Assembly (NCBI RefSeq): GCF_004339525.1
Contig: NZ_SMGE01000001.1
Location: 4,092,001-4,156,000, forward strand
Direction: 5' to 3'
Length of the DNA stretch: 64,000 bases
Source of the DNA: Flavobacterium sp. 90
Lineage (GTDB): Bacteria; Bacteroidota; Bacteroidia; Flavobacteriales; Flavobacteriaceae
Shown one piece after another: positions 25,587 through 34,077 of the stretch (positions within the stretch are counted from its first letter, which is position 1; each line of letters starts with the position of its first letter). The notes beneath the pieces are model-generated. The model was not told the DNA's origin and ran no database searches. It was given only the letters and a program-made list of their open reading frames with translations. The translations under genes were made by a program, and so were the position numbers.

Positions 25587-27845
25587 ATGAAAAAAATGCT
25601 CATTTCAGCTATCTGTATGGCTGTTTTTCCAATTATGGAAACCTATTCTCAAGAGGATAAAAAGCAGCAAAAACAAACAGATTCAATTAAAAAAACAACC
25701 AAAATAGTAGAGACAGATACTAAAGAAGAAAAAAATAGAAACGTAATGCTTAATGCGGCAAATAATACCGGACCGCGTGATGTAAATATCGGATTACCTT
25801 CAACTGTTGGAGGAATTACTATTCAGGAAAATGATTTGCCGGTGGTATATTATTTCTGGCCAGAATTACCAAATCGTACCTGGAGACAAAGCAAAAGTTT
25901 AGGGCGTACAGGATTATTAAAAATTGGAGAAGCTGCAATTACAACCGGAGATTTAGGTTTTGCAGTAAACTCCTATACCAAACTTGGAACAGATAAATTG
26001 GAAGTTGTGGGTAATTTTTCAGGTTCAAGCTTCGGATGGATGAAAGGAGATTTGAATGTTTCTGGACCATTATCTAAAGGGTGGTCTTATACAATGGGAG
26101 CTTACGCCAATTTTGATCCCAATTCTTTCGATCTGAAATTTGCAAAGTATTCAGACCGAACTCAGATTTACAGAGCGGGATTAACCAAGAAATTCAATAA
26201 CGGAAAAGGACAAATTAGCTTTACATACAAATATGCAAACTCAGCTTCTTTGACCAATTATGCCGTTTTTAGATACAAAGAAGGCGGAAAAGTAGAAGAA
26301 TACAATGATTTTAGAATTGGTCGTGATTCGTATATCGTAAATGACGGAATCTTAAAATTCAAAGATATTTTGAGCGGCGAAACTAAATTTGCCGATATGG
26401 GCGGAAGCGACGCAGCAACAACTTCACACACATTTGATGTTTTAGGAAATTATGATTTGGCAAACGACTGGAAATTCAATTTCTCAACTCGTTTCAGAAC
26501 ATCAAAAGCATCACAATTAATTGCAATTCCGTTGAGTATTTTTCAGGGAACTGCAGCAGATAATTTCACTTACGAAGCTACAGGTCAGCCTTATGTAGGA
26601 AACGTAAACTCTATGTTGGGATTATACACAGACGGAACGCCAACAACAAGCGCATTATCTCGATTTGAAATCACAAAGAATGTAGAAAAACACAAATGGA
26701 GATTTGGTTTATTAGAGTATTATTACAATGTTGATCAATTTACTTCAAGCCGTTCTTTCTTTAACCAAACTGTAAGTGCAAATCCGGATAAATTGGTTCG
26801 TAATACTCCGGGCGGAACTTCAAATACAGATGCTGACGGATTTTACAATTACAATGTTGGAGGAGAATATCACAACGGTTTCGAGAATAAATTATCAGGT
26901 TATTTCTCTGATAACTGGACAGTTTCAGATCGTTTAACGCTGGCTTATGGTGTAAATTTAAGATACCACAAATTAAAAGGAGATTATTATCAGACGCCAA
27001 GAACTCCAAATTTAGTTTTTGATCCAAGTCAGAAAACGTATTTTGATAATAACTGGTTTCATTTAGGAGGTTCTATTAATGCCGTTTATAAAGTTACAAA
27101 AAGTGCCGGAATCCTTGCCGATTTCACTTACACAGAAAAAAATGGTCAGTTAGAAAGTTATTCCGGAGCAGTTGCGCCAAATTTAACAAAGACTAAAAGT
27201 CCTTTAGCAGCGTTTGGATTGTACTACAATCAGGAAAAATTTAGTATAGTTTCTCAGGCAACTTACTTAACGAGAAATAATTATCAAGCGAGATTAAATT
27301 TGGTGAATCCATCAAATGCAAGTCAATCAGAAGTTGCAACCGTTTTCTATGACATTCAGACTTTAGGCTGGACAACAGATATCGTGGCAACACCATTTAA
27401 AGGATTTAATCTTCATTACTTAATTACATTCCAGGATCCGGTTTATAAAAACTATGATTTCTCAGCTTTCGGAAATAATTATTCTTATAACGATAAAAAC
27501 GTATTGGAAATTTCTAAAGTTTTAATGGAAATCGATCCAAGTTATACTTACAAAGATTTCAAGGTTTGGGCGAGTTTCCGTTATTTCAGTAAACAATATG
27601 CAAACTTGACAAATGCTTTATTCTTCGCACCAAGATGGGAAACTTTTGGTGGAGTGAACTACAAAATCAACGATCATTTTGATATTGGTGTAACTGCTGT
27701 AAACTTCTTGAACCAAACTGGCGCAAAAGGAACAATCAACGGAGCAGAATTAATTACAGATGCTTCTGCTTATTACGACAAACTTTTGGTGGGATCTTAC
27801 ATTCGTCCATTTACTATAGAAGCGTCACTTAATTTCAGATTCTAA
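25587..27845 (+). CDS. TonB-dependent outer-membrane receptor (non-SusC type)
   Basis: A 752-aa receptor with a signal peptide, a Lys/Gln-rich linker at residues 22-52, a short plug region (NVMLNAANNTGPRDVNIGLP and VGGITIQENDLPVVYYFWP) and a barrel that ends in the typical aromatic strand FTIEASLNFRF. No carboxypeptidase-like or STN domain is present and no SusD partner follows. It sits 12 bp upstream of a GH3 gene and heads an operon with two GH3 enzymes and an esterase. Import of a small glycoside or oligosaccharide is inferred. Confidence 0.85.
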   Translation: MKKMLISAICMAVFPIMETYSQEDKKQQKQTDSIKKTTKIVETDTKEEKNRNVMLNAANNTGPRDVNIGLPSTVGGITIQENDLPVVYYFWPELPNRTWRQSKSLGRTGLLKIGEAAITTGDLGFAVNSYTKLGTDKLEVVGNFSGSSFGWMKGDLNVSGPLSKGWSYTMGAYANFDPNSFDLKFAKYSDRTQIYRAGLTKKFNNGKGQISFTYKYANSASLTNYAVFRYKEGGKVEEYNDFRIGRDSYIVNDGILKFKDILSGETKFADMGGSDAATTSHTFDVLGNYDLANDWKFNFSTRFRTSKASQLIAIPLSIFQGTAADNFTYEATGQPYVGNVNSMLGLYTDGTPTTSALSRFEITKNVEKHKWRFGLLEYYYNVDQFTSSRSFFNQTVSANPDKLVRNTPGGTSNTDADGFYNYNVGGEYHNGFENKLSGYFSDNWTVSDRLTLAYGVNLRYHKLKGDYYQTPRTPNLVFDPSQKTYFDNNWFHLGGSINAVYKVTKSAGILADFTYTEKNGQLESYSGAVAPNLTKTKSPLAAFGLYYNQEKFSIVSQATYLTRNNYQARLNLVNPSNASQSEVATVFYDIQTLGWTTDIVATPFKGFNLHYLITFQDPVYKNYDFSAFGNNYSYNDKNVLEISKVLMEIDPSYTYKDFKVWASFRYFSKQYANLTNALFFAPRWETFGGVNYKINDHFDIGVTAVNFLNQTGAKGTINGAELITDASAYYDKLLVGSYIRPFTIEASLNFRF

Positions 27846-27857
27846 ATTTTATTTCGC

Positions 27858-30170
27858 ATGAAAAAAATAATTATAACTGTTGGATTCGCTTTTTTTATAA
27901 GCGTTACGATGCAGGCGCAACAAGAAAATTTCACGATTGTAAAAAATAATAAAGGTGCAGATTTGGGATATTCTCCCGAATCTGGCATCAAAATTTTAAC
28001 CGTTAACGGAAAGAAATTTAAAGATTTAAACAAAAACGGAAAGCTTGATAAATACGAAGATTGGCGCCTTTCGGCAGATGAAAGAGCCAAAGATTTAGCT
28101 TCGCAAATGTCTGTAGAACAAATTGCAGGATTGATGTTATACAGTCGTCATCAAGCATTGCCGGCAGGAGTTTCTGGTTATAATGCAGGAACGTATAACG
28201 GTAAAATATTTCCGGAAAGTAATGCAAAAGCGTATGATTTAACAGATCAGCAAAAAGCATTTTTAAAAGAAGATAATCTTCGTCATGTATTAATTACAAA
28301 AGTACAAAGTCCGGAAGTTGCCGCTTTATGGAACAACCAAATGCAGGCTTTTGTAGAAGGAATTGGATTGGGAATTCCGAGTAATACGAGTACAGATCCG
28401 CGTCATACAGCAAATGTAACGTCTGAATTTAACGGTGGAGCAGGAGGAGAAATCTCAATGTGGCCCGATGGATTAGGAATGGCTTCGACTTTTGATCCAA
28501 AAATTGTAGAACAGTTTGGACAAATTGCGGCCAAAGAATATCGCGCCTTAGGAATCGCAACGGCTCTTTCGCCTCAAATCGATTTAGGTTCTGAGCCAAG
28601 ATGGTATAGAATTTCGATGACTTTTGGCGAAAGCCCGGCTTTAACCAGAGACATGGGAAGAGCTTATATTGATGGTTTTCAGACTTCATACGGAAAAGAT
28701 GAAATCAAAGATGGTTGGGGTTACAAAAGTGTAAATGCGATGGTAAAACACTGGCCAAGCGGTGGCGCAGAAGAAGGTGGACGTGACGGACATTGGGCTT
28801 ACGGAAAATTTGCGGTTTATCCCGGAAATAATCTGCAACAACATATTGATCCGTTTATCAATGGCGCTTTCAAATTGAAAGGAAAAACGAGTAAAGCATC
28901 GGCAGTAATGCCATATTACACGATCACTTTTGATCAGGATAAAAAATACAATGAAAACGTAGCAAACGGTTATAGTAAATATATTATTACCGATTTATTA
29001 AGAGATAAATACGGCTACGATGGCGTTGTTTGTACGGATTGGTTGGTAACCGGAGACGAAGGAAAAACGCCTAATTTATTCGCAGGAAAACCTTGGGGAG
29101 TTGAGAATCTTTCTATCAACGAAAGACATTACAAAGCGATTATTGCCGGAGTAGATCAATTTGGCGGAAATAATGATAAGAAACCGGTTTTGGCGGCTTA
29201 TGAAATGGGAATCAAGGAATTTGGAGAACCTTTTATGAGAGCACGTTTTGAGAGATCTGCTGTTCGATTATTAAAGAATATTTTTAGAGTTGGTCTTTTC
29301 GAAAATCCATATTTGAATGTGGAAGAAACAAAAGCAGTTGTTGGAAATCCTGAATTTATGAAAGCAGGTTATGATGCACAATTGAAATCGGTGGTATTAT
29401 TGAAAAACAAAGCAGCTATTTTGCCTGTAAAAGAAAGGAAAACAGTTTTTATTCCGAAGATTTATACGGCTTCAACCAAAGATTGGTGGGGAATTGCAAG
29501 TCAGCCAAAACTAGAATATCCTGTAAATCTGGAATTGGTAAAGAAATATTACAATGTTACCGAAGATCCTTCAAAAGCTGATTTTGCAATTGTTTTTGTA
29601 ACCAGTCCACAGAGTTTAGAAGGTGGTTATGATTTAAAAGACAGACAGAATGGAAGCAATGGTTATGTGCCAATTTCATTGCAATACGGAACTTATACAG
29701 CAACCGAAGCCAGAGCAAAAAGTATTGCTGCGGGAGATCAGGTTATTGATCCAACAATCAAAGACAGAACTTATAAAAATAAAACCGTTACTGTTGCCAA
29801 TACAATGGATTTGAGAACAATTCTCGATACAAAAGATATGATGAACGGAAAACCGGTTATTGTTTCGGTTACGGCTTCAAAACCTATGATTTTTAATGAA
29901 TTCGAAAATCAAGTCAACGGAATTGTATTGAATTTTGGAGTTTCGACACAAGCAGTTTTAGATATTATCTCAGGAAAAACAGAACCTTCAGGATTGCTTC
30001 CTGTTCAAATGCCGGCAAATATGGAAACGGTTGAAAAACAATTTGAAGACGTTCCTTACGATATGATTCCGCATAAAGACAGCGAAGGAAATGTTTATGA
30101 TTTTGCTTATGGGTTGAATTGGAAAGGTGTTATTAAAGACGCCAGAACGGAGACTTATAAGAAGCAGTAA
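27858..30170 (+). CDS. Glycoside hydrolase family 3 enzyme
   Basis: A 770-aa GH3 enzyme with a signal peptide (residues 1-20, cleavage near MQAQQ). An EF-hand-like calcium loop DLNKNGKLDKYED is at 56-68. The barrel holds the nucleophile Asp394 in GVVCTDW, and the second alpha/beta domain follows from about 470. It probably works in the periplasm as a beta-glucosidase or related exo-enzyme; the exact sugar cannot be read. The C-terminal fibronectin-like domain of many GH3 enzymes is missing. It is cotranscribed with the receptor upstream. Confidence 0.88.
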   Translation: MKKIIITVGFAFFISVTMQAQQENFTIVKNNKGADLGYSPESGIKILTVNGKKFKDLNKNGKLDKYEDWRLSADERAKDLASQMSVEQIAGLMLYSRHQALPAGVSGYNAGTYNGKIFPESNAKAYDLTDQQKAFLKEDNLRHVLITKVQSPEVAALWNNQMQAFVEGIGLGIPSNTSTDPRHTANVTSEFNGGAGGEISMWPDGLGMASTFDPKIVEQFGQIAAKEYRALGIATALSPQIDLGSEPRWYRISMTFGESPALTRDMGRAYIDGFQTSYGKDEIKDGWGYKSVNAMVKHWPSGGAEEGGRDGHWAYGKFAVYPGNNLQQHIDPFINGAFKLKGKTSKASAVMPYYTITFDQDKKYNENVANGYSKYIITDLLRDKYGYDGVVCTDWLVTGDEGKTPNLFAGKPWGVENLSINERHYKAIIAGVDQFGGNNDKKPVLAAYEMGIKEFGEPFMRARFERSAVRLLKNIFRVGLFENPYLNVEETKAVVGNPEFMKAGYDAQLKSVVLLKNKAAILPVKERKTVFIPKIYTASTKDWWGIASQPKLEYPVNLELVKKYYNVTEDPSKADFAIVFVTSPQSLEGGYDLKDRQNGSNGYVPISLQYGTYTATEARAKSIAAGDQVIDPTIKDRTYKNKTVTVANTMDLRTILDTKDMMNGKPVIVSVTASKPMIFNEFENQVNGIVLNFGVSTQAVLDIISGKTEPSGLLPVQMPANMETVEKQFEDVPYDMIPHKDSEGNVYDFAYGLNWKGVIKDARTETYKKQ

Positions 30171-30188
30171 TTTTTTGTACGATTCCCT

Positions 30189-30221
30189 AAACCTAACAGG
30201 TTTTTAAAACCTGTTAGGTTT
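30189..30221. repeat. CCTAACAGG palindrome, copy 1
   Basis: Perfect 16-bp arms (30189-30204 and 30206-30221) built on AAACCTAACAGGTTTT around a single T. The same core recurs at 33843-33869. It lies between the GH3 and esterase genes and may act as an intercistronic stem-loop. Confidence 0.75.
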
Positions 30222-30259
30222 GTTAAGACGCAAAGTAAACACGATAAAAAACAATTCAC

Positions 30260-31147
30260 ATGAAAAATAAAATCACCATACTATTTGCTTTTCTAATGCT
30301 TGCTGCAACAACTGCAAAAGCACAGGAAACTGTAAAACTATACGCGGGAAAAGTTCCGGGATCTGAAAACTGGACGCAGAAAGAAGCTCAAATGTATTCG
30401 GATCTTTTTAAAACCGAAGTCGTTTATAATATAACCGATCCATCTTTATTGGTTTACCAAGTTCCGAAAGGAGTAAAAAACACAGGAACTGCAATTGTAA
30501 TCGCTCCAGGCGGAGGTTTTCAGAGTTTATCAATCAACAGAGAAGGAAAGGAACTGGCTGAAATTTTAAGCAAAAAAGGAATCACCGCTTTTGTTTTGAA
30601 ATATCGCCTGAACAAAACCGAAACCAATGATCCGGCAAGAGAAATGATGGACAAATTGAAAGACAGAGCAGCTTTTGAAAAAAACTCTTTGGCAACTATC
30701 AAATTAGCAGCACAAGACGGAAAAAATGCTTTGAATTATGTTCGAACTAATGCTTCAAAATACGGAATCGATACAAAGAAAGTTGGAATTATAGGTTTTT
30801 CAGCAGGAAGTACGGTTGCAATGGAAACGGTTTTAGACAATAAATCAGAACAATTACCAGATTTTGTGGCTAATATTTACGGAGGTCCAAGACCGGAACT
30901 TTTGAGTGTTGCAACTCCGGAGAAAAAGATTCCAATGTTTGTTTGTGCAGCAAGTGATGACCAACTGAAATTAGCTCCAAGAAGTATTCAGATGTACAAT
31001 AAATGGTTGGAAGCAGGACAAAGCGTTGAGTTACATATGTACTCAAAAGGCGGACATGGTTTTGGAACAGGAAAACAAAATTTACCTGTCGATTCATGGG
31101 AAACTCGTTTTGAAGAATGGCTGACATTACAAGGTTTTCTAAACTAA
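30260..31147 (+). CDS. Secreted alpha/beta hydrolase, carbohydrate esterase-like
   Basis: A 295-aa secreted hydrolase with a signal peptide (LMLAATTAKAQ). The oxyanion-hole segment IAPGGGFQSLS, nucleophile Ser181 in GFSAGS, an acid residue in AASDDQL (233/234) and His266 in GGHGF form the triad. The family includes acetyl xylan esterases and similar polysaccharide deacetylases (BD-FAE-like enzymes). Its place between two GH3 genes suggests it removes acyl groups from an oligosaccharide before hydrolysis. Substrate not determined. Confidence 0.82.
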   Translation: MKNKITILFAFLMLAATTAKAQETVKLYAGKVPGSENWTQKEAQMYSDLFKTEVVYNITDPSLLVYQVPKGVKNTGTAIVIAPGGGFQSLSINREGKELAEILSKKGITAFVLKYRLNKTETNDPAREMMDKLKDRAAFEKNSLATIKLAAQDGKNALNYVRTNASKYGIDTKKVGIIGFSAGSTVAMETVLDNKSEQLPDFVANIYGGPRPELLSVATPEKKIPMFVCAASDDQLKLAPRSIQMYNKWLEAGQSVELHMYSKGGHGFGTGKQNLPVDSWETRFEEWLTLQGFLN

Positions 31148-31173
31148 ATTAAGGACTTTAAAACTATCTATAT

Positions 31174-33624
31174 ATGAAAAATAAACTTATAAAAACCGGA
31201 AAAATAACGCTTTTAACGGCGTTGGTGCTTTCTAATTTATCATGGAATACAGTTCCGAATGATGAAACGAATCCGCCGATTTTAACTGTTAAGGGATTTA
31301 AATTTGCTGATTTCAACAGAAACGGAAAACTTGATATTTGGGAAGATACTCGTCTTTCTGCCAATCAAAGAATTGATGCGATCATCAAAGAAATGACCAA
31401 TGCAGAAAAAGTAGAACTTCTTATTGGAACAGGAATGCCCGGAATTGAAGTTTTAACAGGTCCTGTTGGAGATTCTAAACAAGGTTTAGTTCCCGGAGCT
31501 GCGGGCGGAACCGCTGCTTTTGAACGTTTCGGGATTCCTGCAACCGTTGTAGCCGATGGTCCTGCTGGATTAAGAATTGCGCCAACGAGAGAAAATGATT
31601 CGAAAACATATTATGCAACAGCATTTCCGGTGGGAACGGCTTTGGCTTCAACGTGGAATAAAGCGCTTTTGGAAGAAGTTGGAAAAGCAATGGGAAATGA
31701 AGTAAAAGAATATGGTGTTGATGTTTTATTAGCGCCAGCTTTAAATATCCACAGAAATCCTTTGAACGGAAGAAACTTCGAATATTATTCTGAAGATCCG
31801 TTGATTTCAGGAAAAACCGCTGCTGCAATTGTAAACGGAATTCAGTCGCAAGGCGTTGGAACTTCGATTAAACATTTTGCGGTAAATAATGAAGAAACAA
31901 ATCGTTTAACGATCAATGCGCATGTTTCTGAAAGAGCGATCAGAGAATTGTACTTAAAAGGTTTTGAAATCACGGTTAAAGAATCTCAGCCTTGGACAGT
32001 TATGTCATCTTACAATAAACTGAATGGCGAATATACGTCTGACAGGAAAGATTTATTGACGGAGGTTTTGAGAAACGAATGGGGTTTTAAAGGAATCGTA
32101 ATGACGGATTGGTTTGGTGGATTTCCGGGTTTTGAATCCATTTCTAAAGGTTCAAATTCTGATGTTGTCAAGCAAATGATTGCCGGAAATGATCTTTTGA
32201 TGCCGGGAATTCCGGTTCAGAAAAAAGCATTATTAGAAGCTTTAAACTCAGGTAAATTATCTCAGGAAGTGGCAAATACAAATGCGAAAAGAATTTTAGA
32301 ATATATTTTTCGTACACCAACTTTTGCAAAATACAAATACAGCGACAAGCCAAATCTGACTAAAAATGCCGAAGTAACAAGAAATGCGGCTGCAGAAGGA
32401 ATGGTTTTACTAAAAAATACCAACAATGCTTTGCCTTTTGCTGACAAGCAAAAAGAAGTTTCAGTATTTGGAGTTACTTCTTATGCGTGGATTACAGGAG
32501 GAACCGGAAGCGGAAGTGTGAATAATAAACATACTGTTTCTCTTTTAGAAGGTTTAACAGCAGCAGGTTATAAATTAGACAAAGAATTGGTTGATTTGTA
32601 TAAACCTCATGCAGAAAAAGAAGTTGTAGCCGAAAAAGAACGAAGAAAAGCAAGAGGAATTTTGGCTTTGCCGGAGAGACTTCCAGAAATGAAAATGGAT
32701 GATGCTTTTCTGGCTAAAAAAGCGGCAAGTTCTGAAATTGCATTTGTGACTTTAGGAAGAAATTCAGGTGAAGGCGGAGACAGAGTTGTCAATAACGACT
32801 TTAATATGGCTGATGAAGAAATTGAAATGCTGGATAAGATTTCAAAAGCTTTTCATGCCAAAGGAAAGAAAGTTGTGGTTATTCTGAATATTGGCGGCGT
32901 TATCGAAACTGCTTCTTGGAAAGATAAAGTTGACGCTATTTTATTGGCATGGCAGCCAGGTCAGGAAGGCGGACATTCTGTTGCGGATGTTGTTTCCGGA
33001 AAAATAAATCCATCAGGAAAATTGACAATGACTTTCCCAACGAAATATTCAGATACGCCTTCGGCAAAAAACTTTCCGGGACTTCCTTTAGACAATCCAA
33101 AAGAGGTTACTTATGAAGAAGGTGTTTATGTTGGTTACCGATATTTTAATACATTCAATATAAAACCATCTTACGAATTTGGTTTTGGAAGTTCTTATAC
33201 CACATTTGATTACAGCAATGTAAAATTGAGTTCACCAACTTTCAAGGATAAATTGACGGTTTCTGTTACGGTAAAAAATACAGGAAAATTGGCTGGAAAA
33301 GAAGTGGTGCAAGTTTATCTTTCGGCTCCTGCAAAAACTATTGATAAACCTAAAGAAGAATTAAAAGCTTTTGCAAAAACAAAAGAATTAAAACCGGGAG
33401 AAAGCCAAACGTTGACTTTGACTTTATCGCCAAAAGATCTGGCTTCTTTCTTAGAAAACAAAAGTGCCTGGATTGCCGAAGCGGGAGAATATAAAGTGCT
33501 TGTTGGTGCCTCTTCTTTAGATATTAAACAGACAGCTTCTTTTAAAGTAGAAAAAGAAATTACAGTAGAAAAAGTAAAGAAATCTTTTGAATTAGATTCA
33601 AAATTCACAGAGCTTAAGCCCTAA
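31174..33624 (+). CDS. GH3 beta-glucosidase with C-terminal fibronectin III-like domain
   Basis: An 816-aa GH3 enzyme. After a signal peptide there is an EF-hand-like loop DFNRNGKLDIWED (46-58), then the barrel with KHF (233-235), nucleophile Asp312 in VMTDWFGG, a second domain with EGMVLLKN and GRNSGEGGD, and a fibronectin III-like domain at about 680-760 (VTVKNTGKLAGKEVVQVYLSAP). The architecture is that of typical beta-glucosidases. Last gene of the operon, followed by a strong terminator. It shares the calcium-loop N-terminus with the first GH3 enzyme, which suggests a common ancestor. Confidence 0.9.
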   Translation: MKNKLIKTGKITLLTALVLSNLSWNTVPNDETNPPILTVKGFKFADFNRNGKLDIWEDTRLSANQRIDAIIKEMTNAEKVELLIGTGMPGIEVLTGPVGDSKQGLVPGAAGGTAAFERFGIPATVVADGPAGLRIAPTRENDSKTYYATAFPVGTALASTWNKALLEEVGKAMGNEVKEYGVDVLLAPALNIHRNPLNGRNFEYYSEDPLISGKTAAAIVNGIQSQGVGTSIKHFAVNNEETNRLTINAHVSERAIRELYLKGFEITVKESQPWTVMSSYNKLNGEYTSDRKDLLTEVLRNEWGFKGIVMTDWFGGFPGFESISKGSNSDVVKQMIAGNDLLMPGIPVQKKALLEALNSGKLSQEVANTNAKRILEYIFRTPTFAKYKYSDKPNLTKNAEVTRNAAAEGMVLLKNTNNALPFADKQKEVSVFGVTSYAWITGGTGSGSVNNKHTVSLLEGLTAAGYKLDKELVDLYKPHAEKEVVAEKERRKARGILALPERLPEMKMDDAFLAKKAASSEIAFVTLGRNSGEGGDRVVNNDFNMADEEIEMLDKISKAFHAKGKKVVVILNIGGVIETASWKDKVDAILLAWQPGQEGGHSVADVVSGKINPSGKLTMTFPTKYSDTPSAKNFPGLPLDNPKEVTYEEGVYVGYRYFNTFNIKPSYEFGFGSSYTTFDYSNVKLSSPTFKDKLTVSVTVKNTGKLAGKEVVQVYLSAPAKTIDKPKEELKAFAKTKELKPGESQTLTLTLSPKDLASFLENKSAWIAEAGEYKVLVGASSLDIKQTASFKVEKEITVEKVKKSFELDSKFTELKP

Positions 33625-33644
33625 ATTTAGTTAGTTAATTGTTG

Positions 33645-33680
33645 AAAAAACCATCTCGATTTTTTTCGGGATGGTTTTTT
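33645..33680 (+). terminator. Terminator of the GH3 operon
   Basis: Arms AAAAAACCATCTCG (33645-33658) and CGGGATGGTTTTTT (33667-33680) with a T-rich loop, followed by more T residues. Could work on both strands. Confidence 0.85.
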
Positions 33681-33842
33681 TTATTTATAATGTGGCCTCG
33701 AAATTCTATAAATATTGGCGATAATATAGAACGCGGATGACGCGGATTCGCTTTGCGAAAACACGGATTAAAACGGATTTTATTAGTTCGATCTTGTCAA
33801 TTTCGATTTCTATGATAAAACCAAATATAATAGATTTTATAT

Positions 33843-33869
33843 CCTAACAGGTTTCCAAAACCTGTTAGG
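33843..33869. repeat. CCTAACAGG palindrome, copy 2
   Basis: Perfect 12-bp arms CCTAACAGGTTT (33843-33854) and AAACCTGTTAGG (33858-33869). Second copy of the hairpin at 30189. Between this and the terminator lies a GCGGATGACGCGGATT stretch (about 33730) related to the repeats at 6139 and 6260. Confidence 0.75.
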
Positions 33870-33920
33870 TATTATTTTATCCATAAAGTTTACAATCGTT
33901 CCAATAGATCAACGCACAGA

Positions 33921-34012
33921 TTTGTCATTGCGAGGAACGAAGCAACCACATTTGCAAAATCACCTATATGTATAATTGTTAGTGAGTTTGCTTCGTTCCT
34001 CGCAATGACAAA
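33921..34012. repeat. Long palindromic repeat with 25-bp arms
   Basis: Perfect 25-bp arms at 33921-33945 and 33988-34012, beginning TTTGTCATTGCGAGGAACG, with a 42-bp loop. It is related in layout and outer sequence (TTTGTCATT...AATGACAAA) to the palindromes at 50661-51808 and 55255-55360. It sits downstream of two convergent operons. There is no coding capacity. Confidence 0.8.
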
Positions 34013-34077
34013 ATTTCTGCTTCCGACGCTTCCAAACTATTTGTTAGAATTAATTATTTTCAACAGTTTTTTCTAAT

